Below, piece after piece: positions 9,284 through 16,535 of a stretch of 22,500 nt of DNA (positions within the stretch are counted from its first letter, which is position 1; each line of letters begins with the position of its first letter). Origin of the DNA: Prorocentrum cordatum (lineage: Eukaryota > Sar > Dinophyceae > Prorocentrales > Prorocentraceae); contig CAUYUJ010018305.1 of assembly GCA_963575745.1 (NCBI GenBank), forward strand, positions 790,657-813,156. The letters are read 5' to 3'. The position numbers were made by a program, and so were the translations under genes. The notes beneath the pieces were generated by a model. It saw nothing but the letters and a program-made list of their open reading frames with translations. It did no database searches and was not told the DNA's origin.

Positions 9284-10259
9284 CGAACCACAGCCCCAAC
9301 CACCCAGGGTACCACCAGGACTAAGCATACAAGACATGCTGCACGAAGACGGCGAAGATGATCAGGACATTGGTTCAATGCAACAGGCCACACCGAAGCC
9401 AGCGCCCACGAGCATGCCGACGGTGAAGTATATCCTGAACTTATTTCCTGGACCACGACGACAGGGCGATATGTAATTTTGGATTGAAGCAATGGATGAA
9501 TTTCCCTGTGTAGTTTCATCCGTGGACATGGCCAACTCCAGTATGGTCGACCCCACCCAGCACAAGCAGGTCAAGGTGTTCGCTAACATGATAAAGGAGG
9601 GCTGCATTTTGGCGGTGGTAGCTGCACCGCCGCGCAAGACATGGACCGGCGCACGTGTAGGAAGTACAGACGGCGAGTACAAATGACCGACAATACTCAG
9701 ATCTTCGGAGCATCCATGGGGAATGCCGAATGTGGAGATCAAACACCGACATCAGCTAGAATATGACAAATATCTTAATGAGAGCGTCATTATACCTGGC
9801 AGCCGTGTGCGCGGTTACATGCGCGCCGATGACGATGGAACACCCCGCGCGCAACTGGCGACCAGGAACGACATCATGTTGGGTATTGACACAACTAACG
9901 AGAATATTGAATTACTCTCATGCCGAACTGATCACATTTGACCAATGCTGTTTTGGAGGAGTAACAAAAAGCCTGCGACAGTGCTCAGCATTAGCAACCA
10001 CAAATTTGGAGCAGCTATGCGAGCACGACCAGATCGAGGACGATGTCAACACACTGAAGGGCATCAGGCATCAGTAGGACGAGCATTGGATGGAAGCCAC
10101 CGCGCAGGAAAAAGTAAGGAGCACCCTACGGAATTGTCGAAGCATATAGCGATCAGTACAAAAGAAGTATGGAGTACAAGAAATCGGTACCACCACACAG
10201 ACTGGCATGAGATAGGTGAGGAAATCAAAGCAGTATATGTTCCATTGGACTACGATTGA
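9237..10259 (+). pseudogene. LINE-A methyltransferase-like C-terminal module
   Basis: It begins in the +1 frame over the last 47 bases of the reverse transcriptase ORF. A motif like cytosine-C5 methyltransferase motif I (ILNLFPGPRRQGDM) is followed by an in-frame TAA at 9474. Then come SSVDMANSSMVD (motif II-like) and LAVVAAPPRKTWTGAR, which aligns with a GPPC-E-T-W-type motif IV. TGA at 9684 precedes ILRSSEHPWGMP. The reading then shifts near 9785 to MEHPARNW and FDQCCFGG, and back near 9965 to KPATVLS and SKEHPTELSKHIA. I recall a module with this motif order downstream of reverse transcriptase in dinoflagellate retroelement proteins; that recollection was not checked. The expected catalytic Cys is Arg (codon CGC) and the following Glu is Lys, so this copy looks inactive. 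A structural role cannot be excluded. Confidence 0.6.
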
Positions 10260-10262
10260 TTC

Positions 10263-10337
10263 CCGAGGGGGTAGACCCGTAGAGCCCATACGGGTGGCCA
10301 CGAAGCCTTTATTGCGACGGAGCGTGTACCCCCTCGG
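10263..10337 (+). repeat. Stem-loop at the 3' end of LINE-A
   Basis: CCGAGGGGGTA (10263-10273) and TACCCCCTCGG (10327-10337) form a perfect 11-bp inverted repeat. A second, smaller pairing lies inside (ACCCGTA with TACGGGT). It starts three bases after the last stop of LINE-A. Stem-loops in LINE 3' ends are often the signal the reverse transcriptase recognises. No poly(A) or short tandem tail follows. Confidence 0.7.
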
Positions 10338-10338
10338 A

Positions 10339-10943
10339 TTATTTCACTGAGACTGGTTCTTTATGAGTGAATGGTATGAGGTGGCATGTGCATTCCAATG
10401 GAAATTATGAGCGGACATATGCGAATGGAGTCTTGGCGCTGAGATGTTGTCTCAAGCTGTTCGCTGATTATTCCATCCGAAGATGCACCCCACCTCTGTT
10501 TCGCGGTGGGCTGGTTCTTGTGTGGTCGGTTCGTGCTTTGCTTTTTGAGCGATGTTCCTGTCTCGCCTCGCCTGGTCGTCCCTGGGGTCCTGGCTTAGAG
10601 CACGGAGTCGCTCGTCTGACGGCCTGGCGTGTGATGTGTGGCGTGGGATCACCCATGCCCACTCCCTTGGCGCGTAGCGCTCGGGGAGATGCTCGTGCGG
10701 GCGACGGCGATGCACGCCGAGACACCTGCATTACATCAAGATGCGGGTGAGTGCATCGGCCCGCGGGGCCGCACCACCCCACTCCTCCCTTTCCTCCAGG
10801 AATTATAAGCATGATCGTGTTGGTGGGTGGTGGGTGGAGGGCCCCCTCGGGCGCGAGCGTGGCGCGCGCGTCGGCGGGCGCGCTGCGCGGGTGCCCGCGT
10901 CGAGACGCGACCCGCGTTGCGGAGCGCTTGCGGCAGGCAGGCA
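10339..10943. other. Spacer between LINE-A and a (GGA)n tract, no gene recognised
   Basis: Mixed-composition DNA becoming more GC-rich to the right. Reading frames on both strands (for example 10367-10750 and 10468-11061) show no motif. The first part could be a LINE-A 3' untranslated tail, as nothing marks the exact end. No repeat family from elsewhere in the window is seen. Confidence 0.5.
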
Positions 10944-11058
10944 GGAGGAGGAGGGGGAGGAGGGGGAGGAGGAGGAGGAGGAGGAGGAGGAGGAGGAGGA
11001 GGAGGAGGAGGAGGAGGAGGAAGGGGAAAGAGGGGGAGGAGGAGGAGGAGGAGGAGGA
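10944..11058. repeat. (GGA)n microsatellite
   Basis: About 115 bp of GGA repeats on the + strand with occasional G insertions and one AAGGGGAAAG interruption. It has the same polarity as the tract at 1251-1579, so LINE-A lies between two tracts of like polarity. Confidence 0.96.
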
Positions 11059-11283
11059 CAAACTAGGTGCGCTCGCGTCATATCTGACATCCTACCCCTC
11101 CTTCCCATTCTTTACCATGGCGCAGAGCCCCTCTCTATTCGCACAGTCGGATGTCGAGCAGGGCAATGATCCCGAAAGGGTACGCGATGCATTGTAGAGC
11201 ACGGCATGGCATGGCGTAGAAGAGCACCGCAAAATCGTAGTATCAACCTAGCATTGCATTGCACGCCGTGGCATGGCACGGGA

Positions 11284-11460
11284 AATGACGCCAGCGCTGC
11301 AGGTGGAGCGCGAGTCGAAACGAGCGGAAGCGCAGAAATGAGGCCAGCGCTGCAGCGGGAGCACGATTCGGAACGAGCGGAAGCACGGTAATGAGGCCAG
11401 CGCTGCAGCGGGAGCACGATTCGGAACGAGCGGGGCCCGAAAATGAGGCCGGCGCCTCAG
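11284..11460. repeat. 53-bp tandem repeat, three units plus a part
   Basis: Units begin AATGAGGCCAGCGCTGCAGC at about 11284, 11337, 11390 and 11442, giving periods of 53, 53 and 52 bp. Each carries GAGCACGATTCGGAACGAGC or a close variant. The first unit is the most diverged and the last is incomplete. The period is not a multiple of three, so conserved coding is unlikely. Confidence 0.88.
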
Positions 11461-12033
11461 CGAAAACAGCATTTTAGAAAAAATGCAGGCGAAAACCCAA
11501 CTCCGGGGAAACCCGTGTGTAAAAAAACCGTGCGGTGCGGGGGGTCGGACACTTTCAAACCGTCATCAGGGGTTGATGGAGAGTAGTATTCATATTGAGT
11601 ACTTGTGGAGGAGGAGGAGGAGGGGGAGGAGGAGGGGGTTCGATCCCTCAGGATTCTCTCGCCGAGCCGCCCGCTCGGCGGCGCGCGCGCGCGCGGCGAC
11701 GGCCGGCCGGCGATCGGCCGGGCCGGGGGCGCGCGAGCGCGCAACGCTCCGCTCCGCTCCCGGGTTGGGGGGCCTGCCTCGTGGGAGGGGGGGGGGTTGT
11801 CAATGGGGCCCAAGGGCACACACATAAATGCACACAAATAACAGGATTCCCTATATTTTCATATATTTTCTGGGTTGTCGTTTTCTCCCCCACTTCCCAT
11901 ATTTCCCCATATGTTCCTGGGAGTCGACGATTAATTGTGTCTGTGTGTTTCTTTCCCCTCTGAATTTGGTGAGGCTTCGGGTCGTTCGGATGCTATTCCT
12001 GGGAGGTCAAATTCTGATTTAGCCCTGGTCCGA
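11461..12033. other. Spacer with a short (GGA)n tract, no gene recognised
   Basis: It contains a short GGA tract at 11607-11638, then a very GC-rich palindrome-prone stretch (11650-11760; CGCGCG runs, GGCCGGCCGGCGATCGGCCGG). After that comes an AT-richer stretch (11815-12020) with pyrimidine runs. Reading frames here look like composition artefacts. No RNA gene was identified. Confidence 0.55.
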
Positions 12034-12122
12034 AATCCCGCTTAATCCGGCTTAATCCCGTTTGATCCCGCTTAATCCAGCTTACGTAATCCCGCTTAAT
12101 CCGGCTCACTCCCGCTCGATCC
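12034..12122. repeat. 10-bp tandem array, AATCCCGCTT-type
   Basis: About nine imperfect copies of a 10-bp unit (AATCCCGCTT, AATCCGGCTT, GATCCCGCTT and similar), with one 5-bp insertion. The array is non-coding and matches no telomere repeat. Confidence 0.85.
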
Positions 12123-12502
12123 GAGGCCCACTCTGGCGCAAGAGCCCCCCAATGGGGCTCAGCCAATCCTCCTCAATCCTGCCGACGAACACCTCCCAGC
12201 AGTTGCCCCCTGAGGGTTGCACGCAGACAGCCCCCCCCCCCAGGTAGTCCTGGCTGGCCTCGAGACGGGCCCCCCGAGCAGCCTGGGGCGGCCTCGGCAC
12301 CCCGGCGCCGCCTCCCAGCGGGGCGCCCCCCGGGGGCGCTCCCTCCGCGCGGGGGGGGTGCCCCGCCCTGGCCTGCGCGGGGGGGGGCCCGTGGAGGGCC
12401 GCCGGGGCTGCTCGGGCCGTCGCTCGGGGGCCGATGCCAGCCGGGACCGCCTCGGGGGGGGGGGCCGTCTGTGCGCGCAGCCCGAAGCCTCACCGATTCT
12501 AT
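12123..12502. other. GC-rich spacer, no gene recognised
   Basis: Strongly GC-rich with several C or G runs of 7 to 10 bases. Frames on both strands remain open because of composition, with Pro/Arg/Gly-rich translations and no motif. Homopolymer runs make any frame call unreliable. Confidence 0.55.
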
Positions 12503-12616
12503 ATCGAGGAGGCGCGAATCTAAAAAAAGAAAATATAATATATGCAAAAACAGAAAAAAAAAAAAACACAAACAAATAATACAAACAAAAACGAAACATC
12601 GAGGAGGCGCGAATCT
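12503..12616. mobile_element. A-rich insert flanked by 19-bp direct repeats
   Basis: ATCGAGGAGGCGCGAATCT occurs perfectly at 12503-12521 and 12598-12616. Between them lie 76 bp that are almost entirely A (runs of 7 and 13, with scattered T, C and G), in strong contrast to the GC-rich flanks. A perfect direct repeat of this size around a poly(A)-like block is the usual mark of target-primed retroposition, here with little left except a tail. The inserted RNA cannot be identified. Confidence 0.75.
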
Positions 12617-12980
12617 GGACGAAGGCGCGTGGGCTAGCGGCGGGTCCCGTTGCCACGCGAGCGTGAGCGCGCACCGCCGCCGAGTCGGGCGGCCCTGGCC
12701 GCATCCGCGCCCCCTGGTGCCAGAGCCACGGGCCCGCCGTCCATGGGCGGCGTGCGTCTGGCTCTGCGAAGGCGGGGGGGCCTCTCGGGAGCGCTCCCGG
12801 CTTTTGGGAAGGCCTGTGATGGAGGCCTGCAGGCCTCTACAACGACAGAGCAGGGGCGGGCCTCCAGGCCCGTCTGAGGCGGCCCCCGCCTTTGAGGAGC
12901 AGCCCGCCTTCCTGGAAGGCCGCCCCCTCGCGCCACCGACCTGCGCGCGCCAACGACTTGGGTCCGGGCGAGGGCCTCGT
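12617..12980. other. GC-rich spacer, no gene recognised
   Basis: GC-rich with small inverted repeats such as GGAGGCCTGCAGGCCTC near 12820. Long antisense and sense frames overlap here but show no domain. It runs into the degraded foldback at 12981. Confidence 0.5.
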
Positions 12981-13105
12981 CGGCGCATCGGCGGTGCGGC
13001 TCGATGCGGAGCCGGATTTTGTTCCACGCCAGCGTCGCCGATGCATCGGCGACGTCGGCGCGATCCTCCGAGCCTGCCCGCGCGGACTCCAGTCGGAAGG
13101 CCTCC
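12981..13105. repeat. Foldback repeat, CATCGGCGATG family, degraded copy B
   Basis: It shares the core TGCGGCTCGATG, the GTTCCACGCC stretch, CGTCGCCGATGCATCGGCGA and GGCGCGATCCTCCGA with the other copies. The left outer arm is not recognisable, so the long hairpin is lost. An AT-rich inverted-repeat element begins about 40 bp to its right. Confidence 0.7.
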
Positions 13106-13147
13106 TGCCTCGGCCAGCGGGCGCAGGGTGTCCCCGGATGTCCAGAG

Positions 13148-13301
13148 TTAAGTCGGGCATGTCCCTATACAGGAGGGATATTCAGCAATGGTAAAAATTT
13201 GTCAGGGGGATTCTTCTTTTTAAAAACTATTGCTGCACATTTTTTGAAACTTATTCATTTTTCTCCAACATCCGCCTGTAGGGGGACATGCTCGACCGAA
13301 G
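13148..13301. mobile_element. AT-rich element with terminal inverted repeats, copy 2
   Basis: The left end is TTAAGTCGGGCATGTCCC then TATACAGGAGG. The right end, read on the other strand, is CTTCGGTCGAGCATGTCC then CCCTACAGGCGG. The interior is AT-rich and shares TCAGGGGGAT-like sequence with copy 1. It is 154 bp long with no ORF. The ends pair over about 27 bp with a few mismatches. Confidence 0.85.
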
Positions 13302-13401
13302 TCCAGCGTCTTGAAGCAGATGCTTTCAGCGCTTTCGGGCGGCTCCTGGAGGGTTTCCAGCCTCGGGATGCCTTCCTGCAGCCGCGCCTCGCCGAGAGCG
13401 T

Positions 13402-13465
13402 GCTGGGTATGCCCAGATCGCTGGAACGGCCGCCGGAGGGTTGAGCTCTGGTCCGAACGCCGACG
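13402..13465. repeat. Short dispersed block, first copy
   Basis: A block of about 65 bp sharing ACGGCCGCCGGAGG, GAGCTCTGG and CGCCGACG, in order and spacing, with 13750-13815. The two blocks lie in the same orientation and bracket the hairpin at 13482-13658. Confidence 0.6.
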
Positions 13466-13481
13466 CGTCGATAAAAATCAA

Positions 13482-13658
13482 GATACTACACATTGTTCAT
13501 TCCTAATCATTCGAAAGGTCATTGTTTTTTGGGGGGACAAGACCCTTTCATTTCTAATTGTTCTATCCTGGGCCTCTTCCTGGCCACTAGGGGGCCAGGA
13601 ACAATTAGAAACGAGCACAATTCGAAATGAGCACGATTAGAAATGAACGACGTGTATC
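13482..13658. repeat. AT-rich two-step hairpin with GATTAGAAATGA units
   Basis: Outer arms 13482-13517 and 13622-13658 are imperfect inverted copies (GATACTACACATTGTTCATT against AATGAACGACGTGTATC). Inner arms 13551-13574 and 13593-13611 also pair (TTTCTAATTGTTC against GAACAATTAGAAA). The right arm holds three 16-bp tandem units of the type GCACRATTMGAAATGA. It lies between the two similar blocks at 13402-13465 and 13750-13815. It is probably a small foldback element. Confidence 0.65.
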
Positions 13659-13749
13659 TCTATACCTGACATACTCGTGCATACTTTTTCCTCTGAGCCA
13701 TGCTCTGTTGTCGGCTCTGCCATTTTCGACGCTGTGGTAGAAGCCAGCA

Positions 13750-13815
13750 TCTGGGGATGCCCGGAGCGCCGGGACGGCCGCCGGAGGCGGGAGCTCTGGC
13801 CCGAGACCGCCGACG
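13750..13815. repeat. Short dispersed block, second copy
   Basis: Partner of 13402-13465, with the shared segments in the same order and orientation. The differences are scattered substitutions and one- or two-base indels. Confidence 0.6.
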
Positions 13816-13998
13816 TCCACGTCTGCAGGGCGAATCTCAGGGCGCAGGCTGCTATCAGTTCTCGGGCCTCCCGGGGCCCTCGACGGGCCCCGGAGCCGCC
13901 AGAGACGCGGCGCGGGAGGGGGGCCGCGACTTCCGGGATGGCCCGCACGGGAACGAGTCGAGGCATCGCAGGTCTGGTCACAGGGCCGGAGAGTCTGG

Positions 13999-14198
13999 GC
14001 CTCCAGGGCGGCGTCCGAGCAGACGGGGCTGGAGGCTCGCGCCGCTTCGCCGATGCATCGGCGATGCGGCTCGATGTGCAGCCCGCTTTTCTCCACGCCG
14101 GCGCCGCCGATGCGTCGCCGATACATCGGCGATGCCTTGGCGATGCGGCGCGATCCTCCGGCCCCAGCTACTCGGACCCCATCTGGGAGGCCTCTAGG
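13999..14198. repeat. Palindromic foldback repeat, CATCGGCGATG family, copy C
   Basis: The left arm 13999-14045 and right arm 14145-14198 pair: GTCCGAGCAGACGGGGCTGG is answered by the complement of CCCCAGCTACTCGGAC. The outer ends carry the GGAGGCCTCTAGG motif also found at the end of copy D. The core repeats GATGCATCGGCGATGCGG and CAGCCCGCTTTTCTCC almost identically to copy D. Confidence 0.85.
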
Positions 14199-14742
14199 AA
14201 GGGGTTCTGTCCGCGGCGCCGCAGTGGGCCACTGGTAGTCCTATTCGGGTGCTTTGTGGAAGCGGGCCAGGAGTTGCACACTTCAGGGCCCTCTTGGTGC
14301 GGACGAGAGGGGGGGGATTGACAAAGCGCGGCTGGCGAAAGCTGCTGCGTGCAGCCGGCCTCGTCTCCCGCCGCGCGATCCCACTTCCTCGATCACGGGA
14401 TGGCCGCCTCCGTTCCTGTTGCCGGGAGGCGCTGGAAACACTAGATGCAGCGCTGGCCCCGTCTCGCCCGCCCCGACTCTCGGGCACTGCAGCGTTGCCT
14501 GGGCCAGGGAGGGTTGGGTTGGCTGGGTCGCTGACCAACGGGCCCGACAGTCGTTCTATAGTCGACGACGTCGTCGTCGACGTCGTCATTCTGCGCGCCT
14601 GTTCAGAATGCCTCCCCTCGGCCCAGCGCAGACATCCGATGTCTAGCTTTTCCCACCGTACGGGGTCCCCGGAGTCCCGACCCTTTCCCCAGGGCCGGCT
14701 TTTCATTCCGAGCCGTTTTCTTGACGGTTTTTGGTCCTGGTG
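14199..14742. other. GC-rich spacer, no gene recognised
   Basis: No domain in any frame. A short self-complementary run of GTC/GAC triplets lies at 14561-14588. Frames on both strands are open by composition only. Confidence 0.5.
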
Positions 14743-14889
14743 TTAAGTCCGGCATGTCTCTCTACAGGAGAAATAGTCGAAACTAGTCAAGCAGTAATAT
14801 GGGGACTTGATTATTTTCGATTATATGTTGATTCTTTTTGTTTTTCATCCCAAATCCGCTTTCAGGAGGACATGCATGCCCGACCTAAG
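14743..14889. mobile_element. AT-rich element with terminal inverted repeats, copy 3
   Basis: The left end is TTAAGTCCGGCATGTCTC then TCTACAGGAG. The right end, read on the other strand, is CTTAGGTCGGGCATGCATG then TCCTCCTGAAAGCG, with a 4-bp CATG duplication relative to copy 1. It is 147 bp with an AT-rich interior containing a pyrimidine-rich run (TTCTTTTTGTTTTTC) near the right end. No ORF. Confidence 0.83.
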
Positions 14890-15838
14890 CCTGGTGAACG
14901 TCGAACATTTCCGCCCTGATTCTTGTTCAAGTCGCTGGATGCCCGGGACCTCCCTTGCGCCCGCCGCCAGCCGTGGCGGGGCTCTGAAGCATCCTCTCGG
15001 AGAGCACCGCCTGGTGGCCGGCTCGCCAGCAGCGCGCGTGGGGAGGGCCTGGGGTGTCGATGCCCGGGGACCGGGGACGTGGTCGGCGTGTGCTGCCGAA
15101 GCGTGGTGGGCCAGCGCTGGCGGCGCGGCACGCGAAGCAAGCGCTCTTGACCGTGCACGAGCACCGGTTCTGGCTGGGCCCGTTTTGGGCCGAAGATCGG
15201 TGGATGCATGCGCCTTTCGTTGTCCTAAGCAGTTCCAGTACAGTCAAAACATTGCCATACAGTGGGGGCGCGCATCAAGAAACCATATGCTTTTCGTCAG
15301 GGGATTCTGGGTTTCTTCGCTCCTGGTGCTGCGCGGTGACTTCCCGCAGCCGTTGAAGGAGCTGCTGCGTTCAGGGTGCTCCAGGCTTCCCCTCAGGTGC
15401 ACCTCGCGCGCGGGTTCTCAGGGTTGGGTTTCTTGTGAGGGTTTCTTGTGGCCGCGCCCGCACTGTAAGGAACCCTAAATAAGCAACGAAGCCCCTTTTT
15501 TCCATCAGTCGAACTTTGATTTCCGATCGAAGACCTAGGGACAACCTCAGACAAGCCGTAAAACGGCTAAGGAACACTGAGCCCTTCCCCAACGAAAATG
15601 GTTCCTTCTCCACGGGCCTGGCTGTAGATTTGCCTCGTTCGCCTTGCCCATCACCAGCAGCCAACAGCGCCTCCTCCCTGGCTGCGCTTCAGGTGCTGCA
15701 GGTCCGACCGCGAGCCTGACCGAAGGCGAAGATGTGGGTGGCTTCTGACGGTGAAGATGGCCCGATGCGGACATCTCCCGATCTGTGTCAACGCTTGGGC
15801 CCAAGGACCCCTCGACTCCTCGACCCCTGCCCATGGGC
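14890..15838. other. Spacer of about 950 bp, no gene recognised
   Basis: Mixed GC-rich DNA. Reading frames such as 14807-15478 (+) lack motifs and run through the AT-rich element, so they are not credible genes. Small local features include the direct repeat GGGTTTCTTGTG near 15424 and 15438 and a small hairpin, AAGCCGTAAAACGGCT, near 15554. Neither is strong enough to name. Confidence 0.5.
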
Positions 15839-16043
15839 ATCGAATCAGAAAAAACGGCACAGAAATTTGTGGCGCTCCGCGCGGATCTCTTCGATCCGCG
15901 CTGGCCCCCCCCCCCCCCCCGGGCGCGTCTTCGGCGCCGCCCCTGGCGCGCTCCGCGCGCCTGGGAGGAGGGTCCAGCGCGGATCCGAGAAATCCGCGCG
16001 GAGCGCCACAAGTCTGTGTTTATGGCGTTTTATTTTCTTCAAG
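15839..16043. repeat. Inverted-repeat element, GGCGCTCCGCGCGGAT family, copy E
   Basis: The left arm (TTGTGGCGCTCCGCGCGGAT, about 15866-15885) and the right arm (ATCCGCGCGGAGCGCCACAA, about 15992-16011) are perfect complements. A second pair, GATCCGCGCTGG with CCAGCGCGGATC, lies inside. The middle has a run of 15 C and the CTTCGGCG-CGCTCCGCGCGCC core also found in the copy at 21569-21771. The outer ends read AAACG and CGTTTTATTTTCTTCAAG. No ORF. Confidence 0.8.
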
Positions 16044-16250
16044 GGCAGCTTCTCGCCTGGGGCAGCTCTCTCATGGCCCTGGGGCCCGAGAGTGGCCCCC
16101 GGGCGCCGAACGCTGTTCTGGGGAAGCGCCGCGGCAATGCCAACGGAGGGGGTCGCCCGCTCCTCCAGGAAAGGCCCCCCCGCTCCCCCCCTCCCCCCAA
16201 GAACTTCACAGACGGCCAAGAACGTGACACATCTCCTCGATCCTCGATCA

Positions 16251-16410
16251 CCCCTCCTCCTCCTCCGCCTCTTCCTCCTCCTCCTCCTCCGCTTCCTCCT
16301 CCTTCTCCGCCTCCTCCCCCCCTCTCCTCCTCCTCCTCCTCCTCCTCCTCCTCCTCCTCCTCCTCCTCCTCCTCCTCCTCCTCGTCCTCCTCGTCCTCCT
16401 CCTCCTCCTC
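16251..16410. repeat. (TCC)n microsatellite at the 5' edge of LINE-B
   Basis: About 160 bp of CCT/TCC repeats, interrupted in its left half and purer in its right half. It abuts the spliced-leader relic with no spacer: the last TCC of the tract can equally be the first bases of the leader. Confidence 0.96.
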
Positions 16411-16430
16411 CGTTGCCATTTTGGCTCAAG
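16409..16430 (+). other. Dinoflagellate spliced-leader relic
   Basis: TCCGTTGCC followed by ATTTTGGCTCAAG. This agrees with the 22-nt dinoflagellate spliced leader at every base except one, where the leader has CCGTAGCC and the window has CCGTTGCC. In dinoflagellates this leader is added to nuclear mRNAs by trans-splicing and is not otherwise part of the transcribed gene. A genomic copy at the start of a gene therefore means a spliced mRNA was reverse-transcribed and inserted. Its downstream neighbour is the LINE-B leader, with ORF1 starting 105 bases later. Confidence 0.92.
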
Positions 16431-16535
16431 TGGGGACAGGCCTCATTGAGTGCGGCAGCCTCTCTTGAAGAGGCGATCTGAGGTCAATCTCAGGCGGACA
16501 CACCTTTCTTCCTTTTACACATTTTGTGTTCAGTG

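Larger units (their letters stand above)
1916..10337 (+). mobile_element. LINE-A: decayed non-LTR retrotransposon
   Basis: A degraded LINE-type element on the + strand, about 8.4 kb, uniformly A- and C-rich on its sense strand. The modules in order are: acidic/coiled-coil ORF1-like region, linker, RNase H, APE-like endonuclease, reverse transcriptase with C-terminal zinc fingers, and a methyltransferase-like module, followed by a stem-loop. Frame changes near 4745, 4950, 5860, 7045, 7465, 9240, 9785 and 9965, plus at least eight in-frame stops, break the coding. The boundaries are estimates: the 5' limit is the first ORF1 ATG and the 3' limit is the stem-loop. No long terminal repeats and no poly(A) tail were seen. 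The clade is not assignable by eye. RNase H lies before the endonuclease, whereas I, R1 and Tad-type elements carry it after the reverse transcriptase. Confidence 0.85.

Noticed and set aside
1916-10259. Reassigned stop codons as an explanation for LINE-A stops
   Set aside because: All three stop codons interrupt the frames, and true frameshifts are also present. Decay explains both.
11637-11647. GGTTCGATCCC, close to a tRNA-gene B box
   Set aside because: The upstream sequence where an A box and cloverleaf should lie is a GGA tract. No tRNA fold is possible, so chance is likely.
11284-12122. CRISPR array
   Set aside because: The repeats are contiguous tandem units without unique spacers, in a eukaryotic setting.
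12173-13027. Long minus-strand frame of 284 codons, with overlapping sense frames
   Set aside because: Pro/Arg/Gly-rich translation of very GC-rich DNA. It crosses the A-rich insert and its direct repeats, and no domain is visible.
13677-14321. Plus-strand frame of about 214 codons
   Set aside because: It runs straight through foldback copy C, and other frames and the opposite strand are equally open. This is repeat sequence, not a gene.
15410-15450. Telomere-like GGGTT repeats
   Set aside because: Only a few irregular GGGTTT stretches, with no regular TTTAGGG array.
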